Assembly (NCBI GenBank): GCA_029227815.1
Contig: CP118523.1
Span: 4,459,500-4,523,499 of the forward strand
Direction: 5' to 3'
DNA length: 64,000 nucleotides
Source of the DNA: Clostridiaceae bacterium M8S5
GTDB lineage: Bacteria > Bacillota > Clostridia > Tissierellales > MCWD3
In this document: one piece after another, positions 34,079-43,299 of the stretch
Numbering within the stretch: position 1 is the stretch's first letter
Layout of the letters: each line of letters starts with the position of its first letter
Program-made: the position numbers and the translations under genes
The notes under the pieces: model-generated
Seen by the model: only the letters and a program-made list of their open reading frames with translations
What the model was told of the DNA's origin: nothing
The model's database searches: none

Positions 34079-35572
34079 ATGTCAAAAAAAATAAGAATAT
34101 TTATTGGTGTTATTTGTACTATAGCAATATTTGTATTAATAAGTTTCATCTATACAACGGACCAAACAGAACCAGCATTAATAGTTAAAGATACAAATAA
34201 TGTTGATTACGAAAAAATAAATAGATATAAGATAGATGTTAATATGATGACGGAAGAAAAAAAGTTAGAGGTGAAACAAGTAGTAGATTACTATAATAAT
34301 GAAGATGTAGATTTAAAAGAGATATATTTCCACTTGTATCCAAATGTTTTTGAAAACTATTCAATAACAAAAAAAAATTCGTTTATAAAGTATCCTAATG
34401 GTGTTTCGACAGGTGGTATAAATCTAAAGAGTATTAAGATTGACAATGATGATGTTGAATACGATATAAAAGGAGAAGATAATACATTATTACATATACC
34501 ATTACAAGAAAAATTAAATAAAGATGATAAAATAACTATTGAATTTCAGTATGAAGTGACTTTACCTAATATAATATGTAGATTTGGATATCATGAGGGA
34601 ATATATAATTTAGGAAACTGGTATCCGATAGTAGCTGTGTATGATGAAAGTGGATGGAATCTAGACCCATATTATATGGTGGGAGATCCTTTTTATAGCG
34701 ATACTAGTAACTATGAAGTTAATATAGTGACGCCTAAAAACATGATTATAGCGGCCTCAGGACAAATAAAGGATGAAATCAAAGATGATAAAAGACACTG
34801 GAATATAAAAGGTGATATGATTAGAGATTTTGCCTTTGTTGCTAGTGAAGACTTTATAGTAAAGGAAGAAGTTGTAGAAGGCACTACAATAAAAAGCTAT
34901 TTTTTAATGGAAGATAACGAAGTTATTGAAGAAGCAATGAAATATGCTAGAGATAGCTTAAGAGTGTTCAATAATAAATTTGGCAAGTATCCATATAAAA
35001 CCTTATCTGTAGTAGCTACAAATCATAATTCAGGAATGGAATTTCCATCATTGATATATATAAGCAAGAATTATTACAAAAACGAGGATAGATTCTTAAT
35101 GGGACTAGAGATAGTTATATGTCATGAGATAGGACATCAATGGTGGTATTCAGTAGTAGGGAATGATGAAATTGAAGAGGCTTGGCTAGATGAATCATTG
35201 ACAGTATATTCAGAAATAGTATACTTTAATGAGGTATATAGTAAAAAAGTTGCCAAGATGCATGTAGATAAGAAGAGAAAACAATATGAGAATCAAGAAA
35301 AAAGCTTAGAAGATAAAAAAGTAATAAAATCTTTAAAAGATTTTGACAGTTGGAAGGATTACACAGCATTAGTTTATAAAAAAGGATTCTTTTTCTTATT
35401 AGAAATAGATAATAAATATGAAACAGGAACTTTAGATAAGATACTAAGAGAGTATTATAATAATTTTAGATTTAAAAATGCTAAAACAACTGATTTTTTA
35501 GATATATGCGAGAAACATACAGATAAAAGTATTAGAGACTTAGCAGATGAATACTTATATGATAAGAAATAG
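34079..35572 (+). CDS. M1-family (gluzincin) metallopeptidase, membrane-anchored
   Basis: Predicted zinc aminopeptidase-like enzyme. An N-terminal hydrophobic segment (about residues 5-24) anchors it, with the body outside the cell. The zinc site HEIGHQWWYSVVGN is followed by the third ligand in EEAWLDESLT, the standard 18-residue spacing, and the substrate-binding GAMEN-type motif is replaced by NSGMEFPSL, as in many bacterial M1-like proteins. The 497-residue length is shorter than classical aminopeptidase N because the C-terminal helical domain is minimal. The ATG at 34079 has AGGAGG upstream. A close paralog follows and a decayed copy precedes. The substrate is unknown. Confidence 0.88.
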   Translation: MSKKIRIFIGVICTIAIFVLISFIYTTDQTEPALIVKDTNNVDYEKINRYKIDVNMMTEEKKLEVKQVVDYYNNEDVDLKEIYFHLYPNVFENYSITKKNSFIKYPNGVSTGGINLKSIKIDNDDVEYDIKGEDNTLLHIPLQEKLNKDDKITIEFQYEVTLPNIICRFGYHEGIYNLGNWYPIVAVYDESGWNLDPYYMVGDPFYSDTSNYEVNIVTPKNMIIAASGQIKDEIKDDKRHWNIKGDMIRDFAFVASEDFIVKEEVVEGTTIKSYFLMEDNEVIEEAMKYARDSLRVFNNKFGKYPYKTLSVVATNHNSGMEFPSLIYISKNYYKNEDRFLMGLEIVICHEIGHQWWYSVVGNDEIEEAWLDESLTVYSEIVYFNEVYSKKVAKMHVDKKRKQYENQEKSLEDKKVIKSLKDFDSWKDYTALVYKKGFFFLLEIDNKYETGTLDKILREYYNNFRFKNAKTTDFLDICEKHTDKSIRDLADEYLYDKK

Positions 35573-35590
35573 GGATAAACTATTTGACGG

Positions 35591-35622
35591 ACTCTTTGGC
35601 TATATGTCAAAGGGTTCTTTTA
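35591..35622 (+). terminator. Terminator after the first M1-like peptidase
   Basis: ACTCTTTG (35591-35598) and CAAAGGGT (35608-35615) with one G-T pair, followed by TCTTTT. Related to the terminator at 33922. Confidence 0.78.
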
Positions 35623-35836
35623 AATAATTGCATAAATAAGAATATGTAAAAAATGAAATAAAAAAGGAAAAAAATCGAGTTTTGAAGAATAATATAAATA
35701 ATTTGTATTTATATTGCTTTAGTCAAACTAAAACACTATAACTAAATAATTAATATAAACTAGAAAAAGAGGTTATACTAAATGATGAAATACAAAAGAT
35801 GTATTGGTATTTAAAAATACAGCAGGTGGTGAAACC

Positions 35837-37405
35837 ATGAGGTTTATTAAAAAGCGAAAGGCTTTATTTTTATTTTGTTTATTCATGATTTTTATAGCTT
35901 ATTTCGATAACATGGCAAATAATGATGGAACACTAGAAAAAATAAAAGAAGAGTGTAAAATTTCATTGGTTACAAATAAACAAAAAAAGAGTGAAATAGA
36001 TAAGAAAGCCATTATACAAAAGGATATTCCCTTAGATACAAAGCGAGTAAATAACTACAAAATAGATGTGAAGCTTAATGATGACAAAAATAAATTAAGT
36101 GTAAAACAAACTGTAAATTATTGTAATAATGAAAGTGTAGTTTTAGAAAATCTATACTTTCATATTTATCCAAATGCTTTTAATAACAAGAGAACGGCAC
36201 CAATGATATATAAGACAGCTATAAATTCATACCCGACAGGCTTTTCACCAGGAAATATAACTATAAAAAGTATAACTATAGAAGACAAAAAAGCTAGCTA
36301 TACAATTGAAGGATCAGATAAAACACTCCTTAAAATTGAATTATCAAAGGCTCTTAATCAATCAGAAAGAGTTACTATCAACATAGAATATGATGTAATA
36401 ATACCTTGTGCAAAGGGCAGATTTGGATATTATAAAGATGTTTATAATCTTGGCAACTGGTATCCCATAGCGTGTGTATTTGACAAAAATGGCTGGAATC
36501 TAGAACCATATTATAATATAGGAGACCCTTTTTATAGTGATACAAGTAATTATGAAGTAACCATATGTGCTCCTAAAAAAATAATAGTAGCATCATCAGG
36601 TGATTTGGAAAATGAAATAGAAGAGGGAGACTATACTTATTGGCAATTTAAAGCAGATTTAAGAAGGGATTTTGCGTTTGTTGCATCTAAGAGATTTACA
36701 GTTATGGAAGAAATGGTAGATGATATATTAATAAAGAGTTATTATTTGAGTAAAGACAAAGGTATAAATAAAAAAGTAATGAAATTTGCGAAAAATAGTA
36801 TACAGATATTCGGTAAGATTTATGGAAAGTATCCGTTCAAAACATACTCAGTAGTAGAAACATATTTTCCAACAGGCATGGAATATCCAGCATTAGTTTA
36901 TATAGGTCAGGAATTATACAATGAAAATAACGTCAGATTTTTAGAGGTAGTAGTAGCCCATGAAACTGGGCACCAATGGTGGTATTCTGCAGTAGGAAAT
37001 GATCAAGTAGATGAACCGTGGTTAGATGAATCATTGACAACCTACTCAGAGGTAGTGTATTTTGATGAGTTAATGGGTGATAAAAAAGGAGAAGAATATT
37101 TTAACAATAGTATTAAAAAACAATATGATAGAGTAAAGAATAGAATTAAAGATAAAAGAATTGTTAAACCATTGAAAGAATTCAATGATTGGGTAGACTA
37201 TGGAGGAATTGTATATAACAAAGGAGCCATGTATTTACATGAAATTGAAAAAAAATATGGAGAAGAAGTATTATATAAAATATTAAGAAATTACTATAAT
37301 AAATATAAATACCAAAATGCTAGTACACCTGATTTTACTGATATTTGTGAAGAATATACAGATGAATATATGAAAGACATAACAAAAAAATGGTTATATA
37401 ACTAA
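35837..37405 (+). CDS. M1-family metallopeptidase, paralog of the preceding gene
   Basis: About 522 residues, clearly related to the product of the gene at 34079 along its whole length (shared blocks NLGNWYPI, GDPFYSDTSNYEV, DFAFVAS). Zinc site HETGHQWWYSAVGN with the third ligand in DEPWLDESLT; exopeptidase-type motif PTGMEYPAL. It differs at the N-terminus, which has one membrane segment (about 9-27) and a longer Lys-rich linker. The ATG at 35837 is chosen because AGGTGGTG lies just upstream. It is separated from its paralog by a terminator, so the two may be expressed independently. Both catalytic sites are intact. Confidence 0.87.
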   Translation: MRFIKKRKALFLFCLFMIFIAYFDNMANNDGTLEKIKEECKISLVTNKQKKSEIDKKAIIQKDIPLDTKRVNNYKIDVKLNDDKNKLSVKQTVNYCNNESVVLENLYFHIYPNAFNNKRTAPMIYKTAINSYPTGFSPGNITIKSITIEDKKASYTIEGSDKTLLKIELSKALNQSERVTINIEYDVIIPCAKGRFGYYKDVYNLGNWYPIACVFDKNGWNLEPYYNIGDPFYSDTSNYEVTICAPKKIIVASSGDLENEIEEGDYTYWQFKADLRRDFAFVASKRFTVMEEMVDDILIKSYYLSKDKGINKKVMKFAKNSIQIFGKIYGKYPFKTYSVVETYFPTGMEYPALVYIGQELYNENNVRFLEVVVAHETGHQWWYSAVGNDQVDEPWLDESLTTYSEVVYFDELMGDKKGEEYFNNSIKKQYDRVKNRIKDKRIVKPLKEFNDWVDYGGIVYNKGAMYLHEIEKKYGEEVLYKILRNYYNKYKYQNASTPDFTDICEEYTDEYMKDITKKWLYN

Positions 37406-37414
37406 ATATAAATT

Positions 37415-37443
37415 TTGACATAATGGTATATGTATATTATAAT
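37415..37443 (+). promoter_or_regulatory. Sigma-A promoter of asnS
   Basis: TTGACA (37415-37420), 17-bp spacer, TATAAT (37438-37443): a perfect consensus promoter immediately before the T-box leader. Confidence 0.88.
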
Positions 37444-37454
37444 GTATTTAATAT

Positions 37455-37715
37455 TAAAGACTAAGACGAGAAGAGTAGTTATGGAAGGTAACCCAAGCGA
37501 GTCAGTGATGGTGAGAGACTGATGTAAAATCCATTAATGAAGAACATCTCAGAGTTGCTAACCGAAATCTTTGGAGAGTAGGCTTAGACGGAACCATACC
37601 GTTATAATATGGACAGCATGAGTGTGCTGATAAAGAGATTATATTTGTAATAATGAGGGTGGTACCGCGGAAGATAGCCTTTCGTCCCTATAGTAGGGAT
37701 GATAGGTTTTTTTGT
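37455..37715 (+). promoter_or_regulatory. T-box riboswitch, asparagine specifier (AAC)
   Basis: The T-box GAGGGTGGTACCGCGG lies at 37655-37670, followed by the terminator TCGTCCCTATAGTAGGGATGA and a T-run. In stem I the specifier position reads GAAG-AAC-ATCTCAGAG; AAC (37543-37545) is an asparagine codon, matching asnS downstream. Confidence 0.9.
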
Positions 37716-37754
37716 GTTTACAAATATGTAAAATCAAATTGAGGAGGAGAAAGA

Positions 37755-39140
37755 ATGATATTAGTCAAAGATATTTATCAAAACCAACAAGAATATAATG
37801 ACAAAGTAGTTAAAGTAGCTGGTTGGATAAGAACAATAAGAGCATCAAAGAAATTTGGGTTTATAGAATTAAACGATGGTACATTTTTTAAAAATGTTCA
37901 AATAGTATTTGAGGAAAATTTAGAAAACTTTGAGGAAATAAAAAAATTATCCATTAGTTCAGCAATCATAGTAGAGGGTAAATTAGAACTTACTCCAGGA
38001 GCAAAACAGCCATTTGAAATAAAGGCACAGAAAATTGTAATAGAAGGAAAATCTGATGCGGACTATCCATTACAAAAAAAGAGACATTCTTTTGAGTATC
38101 TAAGAACAATAGCGCATTTAAGACCTAGAAGTAACACATTTTCGGCAGTTTTTAGAGTAAGGTCTTTGGCGTCATATGCGATTCATAAATTCTTTAATGA
38201 AAGAGGCTTTGTATATACTAATACACCATTTGTAACAGGAAGTGACTGTGAAGGTGCTGGAGAAATGTTTAGAGTGACAACTCTTGATTTAGACAATATA
38301 CCAAGAGATGAAAATGGGAAGATTGATGAAAGTAAAGATTTCTTTGGAAAAGAAGCAAACTTAACAGTAAGTGGACAGTTAAACGCGGAATGCTATGCGC
38401 AGGCATTTAGAAATGTTTATACATTTGGCCCTACATTTAGAGCTGAGAATTCAAATACAACTAAACATGCAGCAGAATTCTGGATGCTAGAGCCCGAAAT
38501 GGCATTTACAGATTTAAATGGCAATATGAAAGTAGCAGAAGATATGGTTAAGTACATTATCAAATATGTAATGGACAATGCAAAAGAAGAGTTAGAGTTC
38601 TTTAATAAATTTATAGATAAAGGGTTAATAGATAGATTAACGCACGTTGTTAACTCAGATTTTGGAGTAGTGACTTATACAGAAGCAATAGAAAAACTAG
38701 AGAAAGCTGATGTAGACTTTGAATACCCAGTGAAGTGGGGAATGGATTTACAAACTGAGCATGAAAGATATATCGCAGAGAAGATATATAACAGACCTGT
38801 ATTTGTAATTGACTATCCAAAAGATATAAAAGCGTTCTATATGAGGATGAACGATGATGGTAAGACAGTAGCGGCAATGGATTTATTAGTGCCAGGTATA
38901 GGAGAGTTAATGGGAGGTAGTCAAAGAGAAGAAAGGCTTGATTTCTTAGAAAAAAGATTAGAAGAATTAGAGCTTAACAGAGAAGATTATTGGTGGTATT
39001 TAGAGCTTAGAAAATACGGAACGACTAAGCACTCAGGATATGGATTAGGGTTTGCGAGGATGCTTATGTATCTTACAGGAATGTCTAACATAAGAGATGT
39101 CATACCTTTCCCAAGAACTGTAAAAAATGCTTTGTTTTAA
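37755..39140 (+). CDS. asnS: Asparagine--tRNA ligase
   Basis: Class IIb synthetase that charges tRNA-Asn. An N-terminal OB-fold anticodon-binding domain (about 1-110, [20 protein letters not shown]) is followed by the catalytic domain with motif 2 [20 protein letters not shown] and motif 3 [16 protein letters not shown]. The AsnRS signature rather than AspRS is supported by the length (461 residues) and by the AAC specifier of the T-box upstream. The ATG at 37755 has GAGGAGG upstream. Monocistronic with a strong terminator. Confidence 0.96.
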   Translation: MILVKDIYQNQQEYNDKVVKVAGWIRTIRASKKFGFIELNDGTFFKNVQIVFEENLENFEEIKKLSISSAIIVEGKLELTPGAKQPFEIKAQKIVIEGKSDADYPLQKKRHSFEYLRTIAHLRPRSNTFSAVFRVRSLASYAIHKFFNERGFVYTNTPFVTGSDCEGAGEMFRVTTLDLDNIPRDENGKIDESKDFFGKEANLTVSGQLNAECYAQAFRNVYTFGPTFRAENSNTTKHAAEFWMLEPEMAFTDLNGNMKVAEDMVKYIIKYVMDNAKEELEFFNKFIDKGLIDRLTHVVNSDFGVVTYTEAIEKLEKADVDFEYPVKWGMDLQTEHERYIAEKIYNRPVFVIDYPKDIKAFYMRMNDDGKTVAAMDLLVPGIGELMGGSQREERLDFLEKRLEELELNREDYWWYLELRKYGTTKHSGYGLGFARMLMYLTGMSNIRDVIPFPRTVKNALF

Positions 39141-39154
39141 ATTAAGAATATTAT

Positions 39155-39185
39155 TAGGGTGCATATTGGCACCCTATATTTTTAT
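39155..39185 (+). terminator. asnS terminator
   Basis: TAGGGTGC (39155-39162) and GCACCCTA (39169-39176) form a perfect 8-bp stem followed by TATTTTTAT. Confidence 0.87.
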
Positions 39186-39315
39186 ATAGGACTATAGGAG
39201 TAGATTGAACATAATAAAAGCGTAAAAATTATTATAAAGAACACTGTATATAAGGACTAAGCATATTTGACAAAATTAATAAAATATTATATCATATATA
39301 GGTATTATTAGTTGT

Positions 39316-39392
39316 GCATCTGTAGCTCAGTAGGATAGAGCAGTGCCCTCCTAAGGCATGTGTCGGGGGTTCGACTCCTCTCAGGTGCACCA
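39316..39392 (+). tRNA. tRNA-Arg (anticodon CCU)
   Basis: 77 nt including an encoded CCA. The acceptor stem is GCATCTG with CAGGTGC; the D arm has TAGCTCAGTAGGATAGAGCA; the anticodon stem GTGCC/GGCAT encloses CTCCTAA, so the anticodon is CCU (reads AGG); the T arm has GGTTCGACTCC. It stands alone, with an intrinsic terminator 36 nt downstream. Confidence 0.95.
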
Positions 39393-39427
39393 TTTTTATA
39401 AGACAAAGTTGATTTTGACAGTGACAG

Positions 39428-39450
39428 CAACCCAGAAGGGTTGTTTTTTT
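39428..39450 (+). terminator. tRNA-Arg terminator
   Basis: CAACCC, 4-nt loop AGAA, GGGTTG, then TTTTTTT (stem 39428-39443). Confidence 0.88.
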
Positions 39451-39570
39451 GTACTACTATTACAATAAATTTGCATATTTAAAGGATTTATAGTTATGTG
39501 TATAGAAAATATAACAAAATATAGAAATACATTAATGCTTTAAAATATCTAAATAGAGAGGAATGAAATT

Positions 39571-40275
39571 ATGGTAGTATTAGTAGATATTTTAAAAAAT
39601 ATATATAGCAATCTAATAGAAATAGTTAAATATAAAAAAGAATATGATAAAGAATTTTTCAGTAAATTGATTGAACCGACATATGACAGTTTTAAAATAG
39701 TACATAAAAATTATTTAGAAGATTTTTCAAAATACAGAAATAAACTTAATAATACTAGTAATTTTACAATAGATTTTGCTAATGCGTTGATTGATGATAT
39801 ATATAGTGACAGCTTATATACTCAAAGTTTAAGAGCTCAATTAGTTATCTTTTGTAAGCACGAGAAAAGAAAACGAAAATTTAAAAAAATTAAACCTTTT
39901 ATGGATGCAATAAAAAGGTATCTAATTTTTTGCTCCAAAATAGAACCTGATATTGTACATATCCATATACCAGATGAATTAAGAGATTTTGAAAACATTA
40001 GATTTATAGAAGAAATGGGAAGGATAGAATTGAATGATTTAGAAATAGAACAGATTGTAAACGAGTATAACAAATCTGGTGGAAATGTATGGCGACACAC
40101 GACAATAGCAATTTTAAAAGATAAAATTAACAAAATAAATTCAAGAGAGTTAAATTCAAATATATCATTAAAAAATGAAGCTATTAAAGAAATTGATAAA
40201 ATTATTAAACAATTACAGCAGAAATTTTTCTTAGTAGAGGAAGCATATTTTGTTTATAAAAATAATCTTAAATAA
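39571..40275 (+). CDS. Hypothetical protein (234 aa)
   Basis: I do not recognise this protein. It is predicted soluble and mostly helical, with a basic patch near residues 96-108 (KHEKRKRKFKKIKP) and a C-terminal region with coiled-coil character. No signal peptide, membrane segment, or metal or nucleotide motif is visible. The ATG at 39571 has AGAGAGGAATG upstream, and a terminator-like hairpin follows, so it is probably a genuine single-gene unit. Being next to a tRNA gene it could be acquired, but nothing else (integrase, direct repeat) supports this. Confidence 0.65.
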   Translation: MVVLVDILKNIYSNLIEIVKYKKEYDKEFFSKLIEPTYDSFKIVHKNYLEDFSKYRNKLNNTSNFTIDFANALIDDIYSDSLYTQSLRAQLVIFCKHEKRKRKFKKIKPFMDAIKRYLIFCSKIEPDIVHIHIPDELRDFENIRFIEEMGRIELNDLEIEQIVNEYNKSGGNVWRHTTIAILKDKINKINSRELNSNISLKNEAIKEIDKIIKQLQQKFFLVEEAYFVYKNNLK

Positions 40276-40298
40276 ACTTTAATTAATATCGACGATTT

Positions 40299-40336
40299 AA
40301 TAAGCTAGTTTTTTGTGTATCATTGCTTATTTTTAT
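40299..40336 (+). terminator. Terminator after the hypothetical gene
   Basis: AATAAGC (40299-40305) pairs with GCTTATT (40325-40331), followed by TTTAT. The loop is long (19 nt), so this is a moderate candidate. Confidence 0.6.
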
Positions 40337-40453
40337 ACAAATGATTGAAATATCCTTATTTATATTAAATAAGCACATTTTTTATGTATTAAAATTTTAA
40401 TACAAATTATGATATAATTAGCATATAATCTAATATTACAGGAGGTAAATAAG

Positions 40454-41974
40454 TTGAAGAAAATATGGTTTTTTTTAGTAATTATATTATTCTGTTTACC
40501 AGCGACAACATATGCACAGCAAGTAAAGGTAAATATAAATGGAGAATTAGTTGAATTTGATGATAAAACAGGGTATCCGTTTATTGATGATAATGGGTGT
40601 GCACAGGTGCCTTTCAGAGCAGTTATGGAGTTTTTTGGAGCTAAGGTTGGATGGAATCAAAATACAAAATCTACAACAGTACGTAAAAATAATATGTTAG
40701 TCGAATTTTCGCTTGAACAAAATTTTATTATAAAAAATGGAGAAAAAGTGGAGAAGAAGATAAAGACAACGGTAAAGAACGAAAAGTTGTTTATGCCTAT
40801 AAGGGATGCTCTTGAGCCTTTTGGAGCTACCTTAGAGTATGACAAAGAAAGCAATTGTATATTAGTTAATACGTTTGAAGATAGAGTAAAAATTCATTAC
40901 ATAGATTTAGGTGACAGTGATGCAATAATGATAGAGTATGGCAAGTTTCATGCATTAATAGACTCAGGTGATTCAGCTCATGAAGAAAAATTAATAGAGT
41001 ATCTTAAAAAGCACCAAGTAGATGATATAGAGTTATTTGTGCTGACAAACTCAAAGGATAAAAGAATAGGAGGAGCCGATGCTGTATTTAATAACTTTGA
41101 TATACAATATATAGTTGACTGTGATTGGTTATCAAATACTGATACTTTTAAAGAGTACATAAGTACAGGTATAAACGGGAAAAAAGGAGAAGCTGCAATA
41201 TACAAAACAAATGAAGAAGACTTAGTACTAACAGTTAATAAAGATGGTAGTCAGCCAGAAATAGTACAAGATGAAAAAATAACTATAAAAATATTAGGCA
41301 ATAAAGAAAATAATGATATCAATAATGCAAGTACAGTTGTATACCTGAGTGTATTTGACACTAAGTTATTGTTCACAAGTGATTTAAAAGTAGATGGAGA
41401 AAAAAAGTTTTTACAAAAGGTAAAAGGTGCACAATTAATAACTGTTGGAAATAATGGAGATAAAATATCTACAAGCAAAGAACTATTAGAGACTATAAAG
41501 CCTAAATATGCAGTGATTTCCTGTGGTTTAAAATTGCCAAGTGAAGAAGTATTAAAAAAACTACAGCAAAGAAATATAAAAGTTCTAAGAACTGACAAGC
41601 AGGGCGATATAGTGTGCATGGTAGATGGTTATAGATTGAAATTTTTTGATAAAAATACAATACCTAAAAATAATGATACAATAAAATATGACGTGATAAT
41701 AGATGTTAATGATAAAGAAGATATAGTAAGGATAACAAATAAATCACAATCTGATATAGATATGACAGGGTGGAAATTAATTAGTATAAAAGATAACCAA
41801 GTATATCACTTTCAAAAAGGATATATACTAAAGGCAAATAGTTCAATAATAGTAGCTTCAGGTAGCTCAATGGGAGATATACAATGGTCAGCAAATGAAA
41901 TGTGGGATGATACTCAGTCAGATGAAGCGCAATTATATGATAGAGATGGCAATAAAGTAGCAAGTGATGATTAA
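40454..41974 (+). CDS. Secreted Cu-amine-oxidase-N / inactive MBL-fold / lamin-tail domain protein
   Basis: 506 residues with three recognizable parts after a signal peptide (about 1-21, ending TTYAQ): a copper amine oxidase N-terminal domain-like repeat (about 22-145, VPFRAVMEFFGAKVGWNQ and MPIRDALEPFGATLEYD); a ComEC-like metallo-beta-lactamase fold (about 150-390, HYIDLGDSDAIMIEYGKFHA, ALIDSGD); and a C-terminal lamin-tail domain (about 410-500, ITNKSQSDIDMTGWKLISI). In the MBL part the metal-binding HxHxDH is replaced by TNSKDKRIGG, so it is probably not a hydrolase. The start is a TTG at 40454 after AGGAGG. Probably a cell-surface binding protein. tadA follows after 25 bp. Confidence 0.82.
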   Translation: MKKIWFFLVIILFCLPATTYAQQVKVNINGELVEFDDKTGYPFIDDNGCAQVPFRAVMEFFGAKVGWNQNTKSTTVRKNNMLVEFSLEQNFIIKNGEKVEKKIKTTVKNEKLFMPIRDALEPFGATLEYDKESNCILVNTFEDRVKIHYIDLGDSDAIMIEYGKFHALIDSGDSAHEEKLIEYLKKHQVDDIELFVLTNSKDKRIGGADAVFNNFDIQYIVDCDWLSNTDTFKEYISTGINGKKGEAAIYKTNEEDLVLTVNKDGSQPEIVQDEKITIKILGNKENNDINNASTVVYLSVFDTKLLFTSDLKVDGEKKFLQKVKGAQLITVGNNGDKISTSKELLETIKPKYAVISCGLKLPSEEVLKKLQQRNIKVLRTDKQGDIVCMVDGYRLKFFDKNTIPKNNDTIKYDVIIDVNDKEDIVRITNKSQSDIDMTGWKLISIKDNQVYHFQKGYILKANSSIIVASGSSMGDIQWSANEMWDDTQSDEAQLYDRDGNKVASDD

Positions 41975-41999
41975 AGTTATATAGCTAAGAGGTAGAAAT

Positions 42000-42455
42000 A
42001 TGGACGAATACTACATGAAAAAAGCAATAGAAGAAGCGAAAAAAGCATATATAAAAGAAGAAGTTCCTATAGGTGCAATAATAGTAAAAGATAATCAAAT
42101 TATATCAACAGGATATAATTTAAGGGAGACATCTAAGGATGCAACTACACATGCAGAAATTATGGCAATAAAAGAAGCATGTAAAATACTAGGGGGTTGG
42201 AGGCTTAGTGGCTGTACAATGTATGTGACAATAGAACCTTGCCCTATGTGTGCTGGAGCTATAGTAAATGCTAGAATAGATAGATTAGTAATAGGTGCAA
42301 TGGATTTGAAGGCCGGAGCATGTGGCTCAATATACAACATAGTAGAAGATTATAGATTAAATCACAGAGTTGAGGTTAAAACAGGTGTCTTGAAAGAAGA
42401 ATGTTCAAGAGTGATAAAACAATTTTTTAGCGATTTAAGAAATAAAAAGAAATAA
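42000..42455 (+). CDS. tadA: tRNA-specific adenosine deaminase TadA
   Basis: Zinc deaminase that converts A34 to inosine in tRNA-Arg(ACG). The catalytic HAE motif is at 51-53 and the zinc-binding PCPMC at 80-84, with the typical GAxxxKAGACGS stretch further on. 151 residues, full length. The ATG at 42000 has AAGAGGTAG upstream, only 25 bp after the preceding surface protein, so the two may be co-transcribed. A sigma-A promoter for the next gene lies right after the stop codon. Confidence 0.95.
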   Translation: MDEYYMKKAIEEAKKAYIKEEVPIGAIIVKDNQIISTGYNLRETSKDATTHAEIMAIKEACKILGGWRLSGCTMYVTIEPCPMCAGAIVNARIDRLVIGAMDLKAGACGSIYNIVEDYRLNHRVEVKTGVLKEECSRVIKQFFSDLRNKKK

Positions 42456-42464
42456 CATAAATAT

Positions 42465-42493
42465 TTGATAAACCATAAAGTATATGATATAAT
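42465..42493 (+). promoter_or_regulatory. Sigma-A promoter before the secreted protein gene
   Basis: TTGATA (42465-42470), 17-bp spacer, TATAAT (42488-42493); the start codon is about 34 bp downstream. Confidence 0.75.
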
Positions 42494-42526
42494 TTGAAAT
42501 ATTATACTGTAAAAAGGGGTTCGAAT

Positions 42527-43114
42527 ATGAGAAATCTTAAAAAGGCGATTTGTTTGGTATTGGTTATTGCAACAATTCTAGCATTAGGAGCTATAGTTAT
42601 CGCAAGCTCACCATATGGAGCAGCTTGGCCGTATAGGTTTGAGTATCACATGAATGTGAATTGTTATGGGTATGTAACAAGATTTAACAATGCATCAGAT
42701 CCGGGAGAGCAATATTATGAAACAGATTTAAATCACTTTGGAAAATCAGTAGATGAGATAGCAGAATATGTTAAAAAAGATTTTCAAAGATTGTACAAAA
42801 CTGCACGTATTATAACATCAAGTACGTCACCAGTAAATGATGATGAGTATAGGATTGCTTTACGTGTAGGAAAGCACAAATTAGGTGGTAAAACACGTTG
42901 GGACTATCATTTTTTATTACAATGTAGCGATGGTCAATGGTGTCATAAGCCAGGTAGTCAGGTTTCAGAAAAGCTAGGCAATATAAATCCTAGTACATTC
43001 AGATGGGACATGCCTTATTTTATAACAAAGAGTGATGGTAGTAAAGAGCTAGTATATTATGAAGGTTTTTATGATAGTAAAACAATTTATATGGCATTAC
43101 CTAAGATTAATTAG
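42527..43114 (+). CDS. Secreted or membrane-tethered protein of unknown function
   Basis: 195 residues with an N-terminal hydrophobic signal (about 5-27, IVIASSPYGAAWP after it). The mature part has aromatic-rich patches, two cysteines and the string YHFLLQCSDGQWCHKPGS. I recall the pattern HFxxQxxDGxWxHKPG from other secreted Firmicutes proteins of unknown function, so a conserved extracellular domain is likely. Start: the ATG at 42527, after AAGGGG. It has its own promoter and a strong terminator. Confidence 0.7.
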   Translation: MRNLKKAICLVLVIATILALGAIVIASSPYGAAWPYRFEYHMNVNCYGYVTRFNNASDPGEQYYETDLNHFGKSVDEIAEYVKKDFQRLYKTARIITSSTSPVNDDEYRIALRVGKHKLGGKTRWDYHFLLQCSDGQWCHKPGSQVSEKLGNINPSTFRWDMPYFITKSDGSKELVYYEGFYDSKTIYMALPKIN

Positions 43115-43126
43115 TAAAATGAATAC

Positions 43127-43162
43127 AAGGGGCGCTGCATCAACGGCAGACGCTTCTTTTTA
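43127..43162 (+). terminator. Terminator after the secreted protein gene
   Basis: A two-part stem: outer AAGGGGCG with CGCTTCTT (including G-T pairs) and inner CTGC with GCAG, with one bulged A; followed by TTTTAATTG. Confidence 0.8.
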
Positions 43163-43299
43163 ATTGCTACAATACCATTAATTTCAAAAAATGAAAACAT
43201 TTTAACGTTTACTTTATAAAAAGTTCCTGTTATACTTGGTTGGACATAAGAGTTATCAATGTAGTAGTTTTTATTTGAATAATAGAGAGGAGAATAAAA

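Noticed and set aside
39316..40275. Genomic island inserted at tRNA-Arg.
   Set aside because: No integrase, no direct repeat of the tRNA 3' end and no clear base-composition change; a single hypothetical gene is not enough.
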